Assembly (NCBI RefSeq): GCF_025919725.1
Contig: NZ_CP081495.1
Span: forward strand, 2,604,001 to 2,668,000
Source: Flavobacterium agricola
GTDB lineage: Bacteria > Bacteroidota > Bacteroidia > Flavobacteriales > Flavobacteriaceae
DNA length: 64,000 bases
Direction: 5' to 3'
Both the position numbers and the translations under genes were made by a program. Below the pieces are notes generated by a model. It saw only the letters and a program-made list of their open reading frames with translations, had not been told where the DNA came from and did not search any database. Numbering within the stretch: position 1 is the stretch's first letter; every line of letters starts with the position of its first letter. Shown piece after piece: positions 35,932 to 45,319 of the stretch.

Positions 35932-36765
35932 ATGCCTAAAATTATTTTAGTACTAAGTTTTTTTACTTTATTTATTTTTTCAAGTTGTCGCAAAGATACG
36001 CAAAATGCAAATGAAAATGCATTTTTGGTAGATGAGCGTTCTGATTTTATCGATGAAAACAACTCGTTTGATGCTGTTTTACCTACTGAAGCAGTTTCTT
36101 TCCCGGTTTTTACGCCAAGTTCTACAACCGGTGTAGTAATAGCTCGAGAAACTTTTACATTTTCATACAACGAAGATCATGAACAAGCAGAATGGGTTGC
36201 TTATTATTTAACACGTAAAGATATTCAACCTAAAAAATATAAACGTCCGTATTTTAATCAAGATCCGTTGGTTAAAACAAAATCTGCTGATTGGAAAAAT
36301 TATAAAAACGTGATTTACAATCGTGGTCATTTATTGCCTGCAGCTGATAGAAGAGCGAGTTTTGAAGATTATCAAGAAACGTTTTATACCTCTAACATTT
36401 CGCCACAATTGCCCGAATTTAATGCTGGCGTTTGGAATGATTTAGAACAAAAAGTTAGAAACTGGGCTTCTAAATACGATAGCTTGTATGTAGTTACCGG
36501 CGGAGTTTTATCAGACAATTTGCCACATATTGGTTATGAAAAAGTTTCGGTACCTAATTATTTTTATAAAGTTGTTGCTACCAAAGATGCTAGTAAAATG
36601 ATTGCTTTTTTGGTTCCGCATCAAGCACAAAATAAAAAACAATTAAAAGAATTTGTTGTTGCTGTAGATTCTATTGAAAAGTTGACAGGAATTGATTTTT
36701 TTGAACAATTACCAATAAATTTTCAAGCTGAAAAAGAAAGCCAAACTAATTACAACGAATGGTAA
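35932..36765 (+). CDS. DNA/RNA non-specific endonuclease (NUC1-type) lipoprotein
   Basis: A 277-residue protein with lipoprotein signal MPKIILVLSFFTLFIFSSC (Cys19). The Endonuclease_NS domain fills residues 75-270; the active-site motif is NRGHLLPAADRR near residue 127 (DRGH-type with Asp replaced by Asn), and the metal-binding Asn is in the following SNISPQLPEFNAGVWNDLE region. Family members cut DNA and RNA outside the cytosol, for nutrition or for biofilm DNA turnover. The Asp-to-Asn change also occurs in active relatives as far as I recall. Convergent with rodA. Confidence 0.9.
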   Translation: MPKIILVLSFFTLFIFSSCRKDTQNANENAFLVDERSDFIDENNSFDAVLPTEAVSFPVFTPSSTTGVVIARETFTFSYNEDHEQAEWVAYYLTRKDIQPKKYKRPYFNQDPLVKTKSADWKNYKNVIYNRGHLLPAADRRASFEDYQETFYTSNISPQLPEFNAGVWNDLEQKVRNWASKYDSLYVVTGGVLSDNLPHIGYEKVSVPNYFYKVVATKDASKMIAFLVPHQAQNKKQLKEFVVAVDSIEKLTGIDFFEQLPINFQAEKESQTNYNEW

Positions 36766-36778
36766 ATTACCATTCGTT
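36754..36778. terminator. Palindrome over both stop codons of nuclease and rodA
   Basis: AACGAATGGTAA (36754-36765), one central A, TTACCATTCGTT (36767-36778). Each arm ends in a stop codon, so both proteins end in Asn-Glu-Trp. The T-rich flank is modest, so terminator strength is uncertain. Confidence 0.6.
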
Positions 36779-38023
36779 TATTTTATTTGCATCTAATTTT
36801 AAAAATACAAATAGCAAAATAGTAAAAGCCCATAAACTTGATCCACCATATGAGAAAAACGGCAACGGTACTCCAATGGTTGGAAACAGGTTAATTAACA
36901 TGGCTATGTTTACAAAAAAGTGAACAAATAGAAAGGTTACAACGCAATAACCATATACCCGGCTAAATTGTGTTTTTTGCTTTTCGGCTAAATATATTAA
37001 TCTAAAAAATAGCGAAACAAAAGTAATAATTACAACGGTTGTACCTACAAATCCCCATTCTTCACCAACAGTGGTAAAAATATAATCGGTGTGTTGTTCG
37101 GGTACAAAACCGCCTTTGGTTTGTGTACCTTCTAAATAGCCTTTTCCGAACCAAGATCCAGAACCAATTGCAATCATGGATTGATTTAAGTTGTAACCTT
37201 CACGCTGTAAATCTACTTCTTCACCAATTAAAATTCCAATTCTGTCTTTTTGGTGTGGTTCTAATATATTGTTATAGATATAATCTACCGAAAGCGTAAA
37301 GCCAACAATAACAAGGTAAAGCAATCCGTAAACAATAGGATTTCTAGAAATGCTTTTGTTCAAGAAATAATGTAATAATACAACAGCTAATATTACCGCA
37401 GCTAAAAAGTACGGCTGAATTATTAATGCTAAAAAGAATAATAAAATGGCTATAAATCCGGTCCATAAATACCATGATGGTAGTCCTTCACGATTTAAAA
37501 CTAATACCAAAGAGAAAAACAGCATGGCCGATCCGGCGTCTGGTTGAAGTAAAATAAGTACTACCGGAATAAATATAATACCCAATGTGATTACCTGAGA
37601 TTTAAAATTACTCAGGTTTATTTGGCTGTCGCTTACAATTTTAGCTAAAAATAAAGCTGTTGATATTTTAACAAATTCTGAGGGTTGTATAGAAAAACTA
37701 CCAAATTGGTACCAATTGGTTTGCCCTTTAATGGTTTTTCCGAATACAAACAATCCCATAAGCGATAAAATACCAACGATATAAAAAATGCTGGAATATT
37801 TTTCGTAAAACTTAGCATCAATAGTTAAAATGACCACAATTAACGGAACAGCTAAAATGATGAAAAAAAGCTGTTTGCCATAGGTTTGTGACATATCAAA
37901 AACCGGTGTAGGATCTAGCGGCAAAGAAGATGAATAAATATTCATCCATCCCATAATCACTAAAATTATGTATAGCAATACAGAAAGCCAATCTAAATTA
38001 TTTACTACGCCTTGGTTTTTCAT
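36767..38023 (-). CDS. rodA: Rod shape-determining protein RodA
   Basis: A 418-residue SEDS-family peptidoglycan glycosyltransferase with about ten spans. Family signatures are GKTIKGQTNWYQFG near 95-108, QPSEFVKIS near 112, QPDAGSAM near 157 and the large-loop GFVPEQHTDYIFTTVGEEWG near 300. It polymerises lateral-wall glycan together with PBP2, whose gene is directly upstream with no intergenic base. Last gene of the mre unit. Confidence 0.95.
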   Translation of the reverse strand: MKNQGVVNNLDWLSVLLYIILVIMGWMNIYSSSLPLDPTPVFDMSQTYGKQLFFIILAVPLIVVILTIDAKFYEKYSSIFYIVGILSLMGLFVFGKTIKGQTNWYQFGSFSIQPSEFVKISTALFLAKIVSDSQINLSNFKSQVITLGIIFIPVVLILLQPDAGSAMLFFSLVLVLNREGLPSWYLWTGFIAILLFFLALIIQPYFLAAVILAVVLLHYFLNKSISRNPIVYGLLYLVIVGFTLSVDYIYNNILEPHQKDRIGILIGEEVDLQREGYNLNQSMIAIGSGSWFGKGYLEGTQTKGGFVPEQHTDYIFTTVGEEWGFVGTTVVIITFVSLFFRLIYLAEKQKTQFSRVYGYCVVTFLFVHFFVNIAMLINLFPTIGVPLPFFSYGGSSLWAFTILLFVFLKLDANKINEW

Positions 38024-39889
38024 TTATCTATTAATTACAAAAGGTTGGTTGCTAACGGGTTTATCATATTCAAATTGTAAACTTGCATTTAGCATTCTTT
38101 TTTCTAAATCTTTACGTTTAATGCTGTCGCGGCTGCCACGCAAGTATTTTTCAACCATTAGAGTTGCAATAGGACCTGCATAACGGCTTCCCCAATATCC
38201 GTTTTCAACAAAAACTGCAATTGCAATTTTAGGATTATCTACCGGAGCAAAAGCAACAAATACGGAGTGATCGGTTAATTGTACGCGTTTACCATTAATT
38301 TTTGTAAAGTTTTCTACCGTTCCGGTTTTACCAGCCATTTGTATGTCTGGCGTTTTTAACGAACGTGCTGTTCCTACGTTATATACATCGGCTAAACCAG
38401 CTACAATAGGTTCAAAATGTATAGGATCAACCGTTGTTTGATGTTTGGTTGTAAACTTTTTATCTATTTCTTGATTTTCGATTTTTTTAATTATATGAGG
38501 CGTGTAATAATGCCCTCTGTTTGCAACCGTTGCCATCATGTTAGCTAATTGAATTGGAGTCATTAAAACTTCTCCCTGTCCAATTGAATTTGAAATTACG
38601 GTTGTAGAGCGCCATCCGCCGCTTGGATACCAACGATCGTAATAATCTGAAGTTGGAATATGTCCTTTTCGTCCTGCAGGTAAATCGTATCCCATAAATT
38701 GACCTAAACCAAAGCTTTTTAAATGATTTGCCCAGGTATTAACGCCTTCTTTTGCGCCGTGTTTATCTACAACTAACTTAAATGTGTTTGCAAAATAGGT
38801 GTTACATGATTTGTAAATGGCACGATGTAAATCGATAGCCCCTGAATCGTGGCATTTCATAAAAGCACCTTTACCGTAAAAAAAGCCATGGTTGCACATA
38901 AATGTAGTGCGTTCGTCCACAACATTTTCTTGCAACCCGATTAATGCTGTAAGAATTTTAAATGGAGATCCCGGAGGATACTCGGCTAACAAACCTCGGT
39001 CGTATAATGGCATACCAATGGTATCGTTCCATAATTTGGTGTAATTTCTAGAACGTTGTCTACCAACCAATAATGCCGGATCGTAGTTTGGTGCGGTTAC
39101 TAAAGCTAAAATTTCGCCAGTGCTAGGTTCTAAAGCAACAATTCCACCACGTTTATTCACCATTAATTCTTCACCGTATTTTTGTAAATCGATGTCCAAA
39201 CTTATGGTAATATCTTTACCTTGTACAGCGGTGGTATCGTAAATACCATTTTTGTATGATCCGATATCTTTGTTGAACTTATCACGCTGTCTGTATTTTA
39301 CGCCTTTTACTCCACGTAAAACATCTTCGTACGTTTTTTCAACACCTTGCATTCCAATTAAATCCCCACTTTTATAGTACGGATTTTCTTTAATTATTTT
39401 GTCGTTTACTTGGGCAATATAACCAAAAACGTTTGCTGCTGCGTTTACTTGGTAATCGCGCAAAGCTCTTTTTTGAATATAAAAACCTTCAAACTTTCTT
39501 ATTTTTTCTTGAAATGCTGCGTATTCTACTTTGTTTAATTGTGGTAAAAAAATAGAAGGTAGGCGTGGGCTGTAAACTTTTGCTTTGTTTAAGATGCGAT
39601 TAAAATCGTCAATGGTAATATCTAATAAATGGCAAAGTTCTAGGGTATCAATATTTTTTACTTCTCGCGGAATAACCATAATATCATAAGAAGGTTGATT
39701 GGCAACAATCAACTTTCCGTTTCGGTCATAAATGTACCCACGCTCAGGATATTCGTAAACTATTTTTATTGCATTGTTTTCTGATTTTTTCTCGAAAGAA
39801 TCGTCTATAACTTGCAAATAAAACAATCTACCTAAAATCACTAAGGTTACTAAGGTTATAATTGCGGGAAGTAGCCCTTTTCTGATCAT
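38024..39889 (-). CDS. mrdA: Penicillin-binding protein 2 (elongation transpeptidase)
   Basis: A 621-residue class B PBP with one N-terminal span (about 5-25), a pedestal/dimerisation domain, and a C-terminal transpeptidase. Catalytic motifs are SPFK near 307 (SxxK), SCN near 360 (SxN) and KTG near 521. It crosslinks lateral-wall peptidoglycan and partners with RodA. Its start overlaps the mreD stop by four bases. The C-terminal tail after about 590 is charged and variable. Confidence 0.95.
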   Translation of the reverse strand: MIRKGLLPAIITLVTLVILGRLFYLQVIDDSFEKKSENNAIKIVYEYPERGYIYDRNGKLIVANQPSYDIMVIPREVKNIDTLELCHLLDITIDDFNRILNKAKVYSPRLPSIFLPQLNKVEYAAFQEKIRKFEGFYIQKRALRDYQVNAAANVFGYIAQVNDKIIKENPYYKSGDLIGMQGVEKTYEDVLRGVKGVKYRQRDKFNKDIGSYKNGIYDTTAVQGKDITISLDIDLQKYGEELMVNKRGGIVALEPSTGEILALVTAPNYDPALLVGRQRSRNYTKLWNDTIGMPLYDRGLLAEYPPGSPFKILTALIGLQENVVDERTTFMCNHGFFYGKGAFMKCHDSGAIDLHRAIYKSCNTYFANTFKLVVDKHGAKEGVNTWANHLKSFGLGQFMGYDLPAGRKGHIPTSDYYDRWYPSGGWRSTTVISNSIGQGEVLMTPIQLANMMATVANRGHYYTPHIIKKIENQEIDKKFTTKHQTTVDPIHFEPIVAGLADVYNVGTARSLKTPDIQMAGKTGTVENFTKINGKRVQLTDHSVFVAFAPVDNPKIAIAVFVENGYWGSRYAGPIATLMVEKYLRGSRDSIKRKDLEKRMLNASLQFEYDKPVSNQPFVINR

Positions 39890-40389
39890 TTATTTGGTTT
39901 AATTAGATATATGATTAATACGCAGATGATAAAAGTTAATAAGGAAGAAAATAAAATTCGAATTAAAATTCCCCAAATAAAACTAAAGTTAAAAATTTCT
40001 AAGGTAAATAATACCGTACTGAATAACAAAATAGATGATAATAGATATACCAATCTTTCGGTAGAAATTTTATCTGCTATTTTAACGGTTTGATATTCGT
40101 AACTTAAACCAAAGGTATATTTTAAAATGGTTGGTCTAAAAAATGCTAATACCAAACAAGCGCTTGCATGAACGCCGCCTGTGTTCATAAAAAAATCTAC
40201 AGTTAACCCTAAAAAAAAGCTGGCTAACAAAAATAAATTTCTGTTTGCGGTTACCGGATATAACAAGATAAAAATGATATAAGGATTCGGATTTATATAC
40301 CCAAAAAGGTTTATATTATTAAAAATAAAAACCTGTAAAATTATCAGTGATATAAACCTGAAAATATTTAAAAACAGTGTATTATTCAT
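39886..40389 (-). CDS. mreD: Rod shape-determining protein MreD
   Basis: A 167-residue membrane protein with about five spans, matching MreD in size, hydropathy and position; the sequence itself is poorly conserved, as usual in the family (FGYINPNPYIIFILLYP near 28-44 is typical). It overlaps mreC by eight bases and mrdA by four. It helps anchor the elongation complex. Confidence 0.9.
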   Translation of the reverse strand: MNNTLFLNIFRFISLIILQVFIFNNINLFGYINPNPYIIFILLYPVTANRNLFLLASFFLGLTVDFFMNTGGVHASACLVLAFFRPTILKYTFGLSYEYQTVKIADKISTERLVYLLSSILLFSTVLFTLEIFNFSFIWGILIRILFSSLLTFIICVLIIYLIKPNK

Positions 40390-41221
40390 TTTTGTTGGTT
40401 TCTTGTTCTAAAGCTTTAATTTCGGCCTTATTAATATTATCCAAAATATAAATATTTCCTAGGTTGGTCATGTCATTAAACAAACGTACTTCTATGGTAT
40501 AATTGTTTGTGTCGGTATCTAAATATACCTTTTCTACTTGTCCAATCGGAATATCTTCAGGAAAAATTTCAGATTTACCACCGGTAACAATTGTATCTCC
40601 TTTGCGTAACTGCGCTAAACGCGGCACGTCAATTAGTTGAACAAAAGCAACATCTTTAGCATTCCAAGTTAAAGATCCAAAATGGTTAGAGTTTTTAACT
40701 TTGGCATTAATTTCAGATTTTATATTTAAAATACTTTGTACCGTAGCGTAATTTGTTGATGTTTTTTCTACAATTCCAACTAATCCTAAGCTATTAACTA
40801 CGCCCATATCTTGTTCAATATGATGCTTGTTTCCTTTATTTATGGTTAAGTAATTGTTGGGTTTGTTGTATGAATTGTTAATTACTTTGGCCGATGTTAC
40901 ACGATATAACGTATCTGTGTATGTAATTTTTTGAGGAAAAAAATCTAGGTGATTTAAGGTAGTATCGCTTGTGTTGTATAAGATGCCTTTTAAATACATA
41001 TTTTCCTGAACCAACTGTTCGTTTTGGTTCTTTAAATTAAAATATTCATTTAAATTACTTACTTGTTGGTAAGTTCCTCCTGTAACAAAATTTGCCGAAT
41101 TAACCACCTTGCTGCGATGGTACGAATGTGACTGAAACGTTAAACCTAACGAAATGCACAAAAGCAGCAAAAACAGCAACAAGTTGCTGTTTTTATAGAT
41201 AAAATTTATTATTTGCTGCAT
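40382..41221 (-). CDS. mreC: Rod shape-determining protein MreC
   Basis: A 279-residue protein with one N-terminal span (about 12-28), a short coiled coil (residues 55-80), then the beta-rich periplasmic MreC domain with YLTINKGNKHHIEQDMGV near 125 and KGDTIVTGGKSEIFPEDIPIG-like sequence near 210. It activates PBP2 at the elongation site. It starts 10 bases after mreB. Confidence 0.94.
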   Translation of the reverse strand: MQQIINFIYKNSNLLLFLLLLCISLGLTFQSHSYHRSKVVNSANFVTGGTYQQVSNLNEYFNLKNQNEQLVQENMYLKGILYNTSDTTLNHLDFFPQKITYTDTLYRVTSAKVINNSYNKPNNYLTINKGNKHHIEQDMGVVNSLGLVGIVEKTSTNYATVQSILNIKSEINAKVKNSNHFGSLTWNAKDVAFVQLIDVPRLAQLRKGDTIVTGGKSEIFPEDIPIGQVEKVYLDTDTNNYTIEVRLFNDMTNLGNIYILDNINKAEIKALEQETNKNE

Positions 41222-41231
41222 ATGTTTTAAG

Positions 41232-42260
41232 CTATTTGATTAAAATGCTTTTGAACTTATTAATGTTTTTTAATGTCATTCCAGTTCCGCGTACAACCGC
41301 ACGTAACGGATCTTCTGCAATATATACAGGTAAATCTGTTTTTTGAGAAATACGTTTGTCTAAGCCGCGTAACATAGATCCACCACCTGCTAAGTAAATA
41401 CCAGTGTTGTAAATATCGGCAGCTAATTCTGGCGGAGTTCTAGATAAAGTTTCCATAACTGCATCTTCAATACGTAAAATAGATTTATCTAATGCTTTTG
41501 CAATTTCACGGTAAGAAACGTCAACTTGTTTTGGTTTTCCGGTTAACAAGTCACGCCCTTGTACTGACATATCTTCTGGCGGAGAGTCAATATCTTCTAA
41601 AGCTGCTCCAACCTGAATTTTAATTTTTTCTGCTGTTCCTTCTCCTACAAATAGGTTATGTTGCGTACGCATGTAGTAAATAATATCGCTTGTAAATACG
41701 TCACCGGCAATTTTTACCGAGTTATCACAAACAATACCACCTAAAGCAATTACTGCAATTTCAGTTGTACCACCGCCTATGTCAACAATCATGTTTCCTT
41801 TAGGTTGCATAATATCTACACCAATACCAACTGCTGCTGCCATTGGTTCGTGAATTAAGTAAACTTCTTTTCCGTTTACGCGTTCACAAGATTCTTTTAC
41901 GGCACGCATTTCTACCTCAGTAATTCCTGAAGGAATACAAACAACCATGCGTAAAGCAGGCGTGAAAATTTTCTTTTTTAAAGCAGGAATACTGTTAATA
42001 AACAAGCTAATCATTTTCTCTGATGCATCAAAGTCAGCAATTACCCCATCTTTTAACGGACGTATGGTTTTAATGTTTTCATGTGTTTTACCTTGCATTT
42101 GGTTTGCCTCGGCTCCAACTGCAATAATTTTTCCAGAAACGCGGTCTCTGGCAACGATAGACGGGCTGTCTATTACAACTTTTTCGTTGTGTATTATTAA
42201 TGTATTCGCTGTACCAAGGTCAATAGCAATATCCTCGGTCATGAAATCAAAAAATCCCAT
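41232..42260 (-). CDS. mreB: Rod shape-determining actin homologue MreB
   Basis: A 342-residue cytosolic actin-like ATPase that guides lateral-wall synthesis. Actin-fold nucleotide motifs: DLGTANTLI (14-22), IVDIGGGTTEIAV near 160 and LAGGGSMLRG near 290. The N-terminal MGFFDFMTEDIAI is typical of the Bacteroidota group. First gene of the mreBCD-mrdA-rodA unit, 47 bases after purH on the same strand. Confidence 0.97.
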   Translation of the reverse strand: MGFFDFMTEDIAIDLGTANTLIIHNEKVVIDSPSIVARDRVSGKIIAVGAEANQMQGKTHENIKTIRPLKDGVIADFDASEKMISLFINSIPALKKKIFTPALRMVVCIPSGITEVEMRAVKESCERVNGKEVYLIHEPMAAAVGIGVDIMQPKGNMIVDIGGGTTEIAVIALGGIVCDNSVKIAGDVFTSDIIYYMRTQHNLFVGEGTAEKIKIQVGAALEDIDSPPEDMSVQGRDLLTGKPKQVDVSYREIAKALDKSILRIEDAVMETLSRTPPELAADIYNTGIYLAGGGSMLRGLDKRISQKTDLPVYIAEDPLRAVVRGTGMTLKNINKFKSILIK

Positions 42261-42307
42261 ATGTTTTTAAATGGTTATGTTATTAAAAATAAGCCTGATT
42301 TATAAAA

Positions 42308-43837
42308 TTAGTGTTTAAAATGGCGTACTCCAGTTAAAACCATTGCTAAGTTATTTTCATTACAATAAGTAATGCTTAACTCATCTTTAATTGAACCTCC
42401 AGGTTGAATAACTGCTGTAATTCCAACATTTTTTGCTAATTCAACACAATCCGGGAATGGAAAAAAAGCATCACTTGCCATTACCGCTCCGTTAAGGTCA
42501 AAGTTAAAAGAATTTGCCTTGTCAACTGCGTGTCTTAATGCATCAACGCGTGATGTTTGACCAGTTCCTGAAGCAATTAACTGCCCGTTTTTAGCAAAAA
42601 CAATGGTGTTAGATTTGGTGTGTTTACTTATTTTAGAAGCAAACAACATATCGTCTATTTCCTGCGCAGTAGGTTCTTTTTCTGTAACTACTTTTAATAA
42701 ATCGCGACTATCTGTTATTAAATCTTTATCTTGAACTAAATACCCGTTTAAACAAGTACGCACTTGTGTAGTAGGTAATTCAATATTTTTCTGAACTAAA
42801 ATAATTCTGTTTTTCTTTTCTTGTAAAATAGCTAATGCTGCATCTTCGTAACCAGGTGCAATTACAATTTCACAAAATAGTTTGTTTATTTCCTCTGCAG
42901 CTGGTACATCTATTACAGCATTAGCAATTAAAACACCACCAAATGCCGAAGTAGGATCACCTGCTAAAGCATCTAAATACGCTTGTTTAATGGTATTGCG
43001 TGTTGCTACACCACAAGCATTGTTATGTTTTAAAATAGCAAATGTTGGATTATCACCTTTAAACTCGTTCATTAAGTTTACCGCTGCATCAACATCTAAT
43101 AAATTATTGTAAGATAACTCTTTACCGTGTAATTTAGTAAAAATATTATCAAAATCACCGAAAAAAGTTCCTTTTTGATGTGGATTTTCTCCGTAACGTA
43201 AAACTTGCGCTTGATCAACACTAATTTTTAACGTATCGTTTGCATCAGTATTAAAATAATTAAAAATAGCACTGTCGTAATGTGATGATGTGTGAAAAGC
43301 TTTGGTAGCTAAAAACTTTCTGTTTTCTAATGTTGTTGCACCGTTGTTTTGCGTTAACATATCTAAAAACGTTGCGTATTCGTTTACAGAAGCTACAATA
43401 ACCGTATCCTTAAAGTTTTTAGCTGCAGCACGAATTAATGAAATACCACCGATATCAATTTTTTCAATAATATCAGCTTCGTCAGCACCCGATGCAACTG
43501 TTTTTTCAAAAGGATATAAATCAACAATCACCAAATCAATTTGCGGAATGTTAAATTCTTGCATTTGTGCTACGTCACCTTCATGATCTTGACGGTTTAA
43601 AATACCTCCAAAAATTTTTGGGTGTAAAGTTTTTACGCGTCCTCCTAAAATTGACGGGTACGAGGTAACCTCTTCAACCGGAACAACATCAATTCCTAAA
43701 TTTTTAATAAAAGTTTCTGTTCCGCCTGTCGAATAAATGGTAACTCCATATTCGTTTAACTTTTGTAGAATTGGTTCTAAACCTTCTTTATCAAAAACTG
43801 ATATTAAAGCCGATTTAATAGATTTAGTAGTATTCAT
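42308..43837 (-). CDS. purH: Bifunctional AICAR formyltransferase / IMP cyclohydrolase PurH
   Basis: A 509-residue enzyme for the last two steps of IMP synthesis. The N-terminal MGS-like IMP cyclohydrolase domain (1-145) shows STGGTETF and GGRVKTLHPKIFGGIL. The AICAR transformylase domain contains ILKHNNACGVA near residue 265, with the catalytic Lys-His, and DAFFPFPDCVELA near 465. A good TTTG-N20-TACTTTTG promoter lies upstream, and mreB follows with no evident terminator, so it may lead the mre unit. Confidence 0.97.
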   Translation of the reverse strand: MNTTKSIKSALISVFDKEGLEPILQKLNEYGVTIYSTGGTETFIKNLGIDVVPVEEVTSYPSILGGRVKTLHPKIFGGILNRQDHEGDVAQMQEFNIPQIDLVIVDLYPFEKTVASGADEADIIEKIDIGGISLIRAAAKNFKDTVIVASVNEYATFLDMLTQNNGATTLENRKFLATKAFHTSSHYDSAIFNYFNTDANDTLKISVDQAQVLRYGENPHQKGTFFGDFDNIFTKLHGKELSYNNLLDVDAAVNLMNEFKGDNPTFAILKHNNACGVATRNTIKQAYLDALAGDPTSAFGGVLIANAVIDVPAAEEINKLFCEIVIAPGYEDAALAILQEKKNRIILVQKNIELPTTQVRTCLNGYLVQDKDLITDSRDLLKVVTEKEPTAQEIDDMLFASKISKHTKSNTIVFAKNGQLIASGTGQTSRVDALRHAVDKANSFNFDLNGAVMASDAFFPFPDCVELAKNVGITAVIQPGGSIKDELSITYCNENNLAMVLTGVRHFKH

Positions 43838-43862
43838 TTTTTGTTGTGTGTGTATTAAGGTG

Positions 43863-43894
43863 CAAAAGTAGATATTGTTACGATAATAATCAAA
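43863..43894 (-). promoter_or_regulatory. Promoter of purH
   Basis: On the minus strand TTTG (43891-43894), 20 bases, TACTTTTG (43863-43870); the -7 element is 25 bases before the purH ATG. Confidence 0.7.
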
Positions 43895-44014
43895 ATATTA
43901 CGAGCCGATTTCTTTTCAATTTCAATGTTTTTTTGTCACACAAAAATATTATTAACTAATTTGTAACAAATGCGCTATTTTTTCTACTTATAAGATATCA
44001 ACTATTCGATTTAT

Positions 44015-45265
44015 ATGTTTTTATATTTAAGATTACTTAGCGAAAGTTTTAAGTTTGCCACCAACGCGTTGCGATCTAACAAACTGCGTACTTTTTTGTC
44101 GCTGTTGGGGGTAACCATCGGAATTTTTTCTATCATTGCCGTTTTGGCCGCTGTAGATTCGTTAGATCATAAAATAAAAAATGATTTATCAAACTTAGAT
44201 AAAAACACCATTTATTTAATGAAGTACAGCTTTGGGCCGAGCGATATTCCTGATTGGAAAATTCAGCAATTTCCGAATGTTACGTACGACGAATTTGAAT
44301 TTGTGCGTAAAAACTTACGCGGTATCGATAAAGCTTCGTTCAACATGTTTGTTCCTAGTCAAAATGTAAAATCAGATTTTGGTAGCGCAAGCGGTGTTAG
44401 TATTTCGCCGTGTACCAACGAATACGAAGATTTAGATGTTTTAAATATTGAAACGGGACGTTTTTTTAATGAATCTGAATCCAATTCAGGCGCTCCTGTT
44501 GTTGTTTTAGGTAAAACCGTTGCCGAAACTTTGTTTCCAGGTGTTGATCCGTTAGGTAAATACATTCGCGCTTATGGCAAACGTTTGCAAGTTATTGGCG
44601 TTTTAGAAAAAGCCGGATCTATTAACGTGGGCGGTAGTACCGATATGAAAGCTATTTTACCAGTAAATTTTATTCGACAAATTTATGGTGATAACAACAA
44701 AGGCGCAACGCCAGCTATAATTGTTAAACCCGTAAAAGAATATGACATTAATTTGTTTCAAGATGAATTAACCCAAAAACTGCGAACGTATCGTGGATTA
44801 AAACCGTCTGATGATAATAACTTTTTTGTGAATGTTTTTTCTGGATTTACCGATTTGATTGATAACATTGTAGCACAATTAAATTTTATGGGTTGGATTT
44901 TAAGCGGATTTTCTTTGCTTGTTGGTGGGTTTGGTATTGCAAACATAATGTACGTTTCGGTTAAAGAACGTACAAACTTAATAGGTATTCAAAAATCTTT
45001 AGGAGCTAAAAGTCGATTTATTTTGTATCAATTTTTATTCGAAGCTGTTATTTTATCTTTATTTGGCGGTTTGGTTGGTTTGTTATTGGTTTGGCTAATT
45101 GCTATTGCAGCATCTTCAGCTTTAGATTTTGAGTTTATTTTAAGCCTTAAAAATATTATTATAGGAAGTAGTTTAGCAGCAGTTATTGGATTGATTTCTG
45201 GAATTTTGCCTGCTATTTCGGCATCTAAATTAGATCCTGTTGAAGCAATTCGAAGCGGAATGTAA
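44015..45265 (+). CDS. MacB/FtsX-type ABC transporter permease
   Basis: A 416-residue permease with the MacB layout: one span at about 25-45 after SNKLRTFLSLLGVTIGIF, a periplasmic core domain to about 280, and three C-terminal spans ending SASKLDPVEAIRSGM, the usual FtsX-family terminus. The ATPase and periplasmic adaptor that normally complete a MacAB-type efflux system are not adjacent. The cargo is unknown; lipoprotein or small-molecule export are both possible. Confidence 0.92.
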   Translation: MFLYLRLLSESFKFATNALRSNKLRTFLSLLGVTIGIFSIIAVLAAVDSLDHKIKNDLSNLDKNTIYLMKYSFGPSDIPDWKIQQFPNVTYDEFEFVRKNLRGIDKASFNMFVPSQNVKSDFGSASGVSISPCTNEYEDLDVLNIETGRFFNESESNSGAPVVVLGKTVAETLFPGVDPLGKYIRAYGKRLQVIGVLEKAGSINVGGSTDMKAILPVNFIRQIYGDNNKGATPAIIVKPVKEYDINLFQDELTQKLRTYRGLKPSDDNNFFVNVFSGFTDLIDNIVAQLNFMGWILSGFSLLVGGFGIANIMYVSVKERTNLIGIQKSLGAKSRFILYQFLFEAVILSLFGGLVGLLLVWLIAIAASSALDFEFILSLKNIIIGSSLAAVIGLISGILPAISASKLDPVEAIRSGM

Positions 45266-45285
45266 TAAGTGAAAAATATAGATAT

Positions 45286-45319
45286 AAAAAAAGGAGCAAT
45301 TTAAATTGCTCCTTTTTTT
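45286..45319. terminator. Bidirectional terminator, permease / accD
   Basis: AAAAAAAGGAGCAATTT pairs with AAATTGCTCCTTTTTTT; the T tract touches the accD stop codon on the other strand. Confidence 0.9.

Noticed and set aside
35874..36170. N-terminal extension of the coiled-coil protein to 36170
   Set aside because: The extension lies opposite the nuclease gene, breaks the signal peptide, and the internal ATG at 35871-35873 gives a clean secretion signal.
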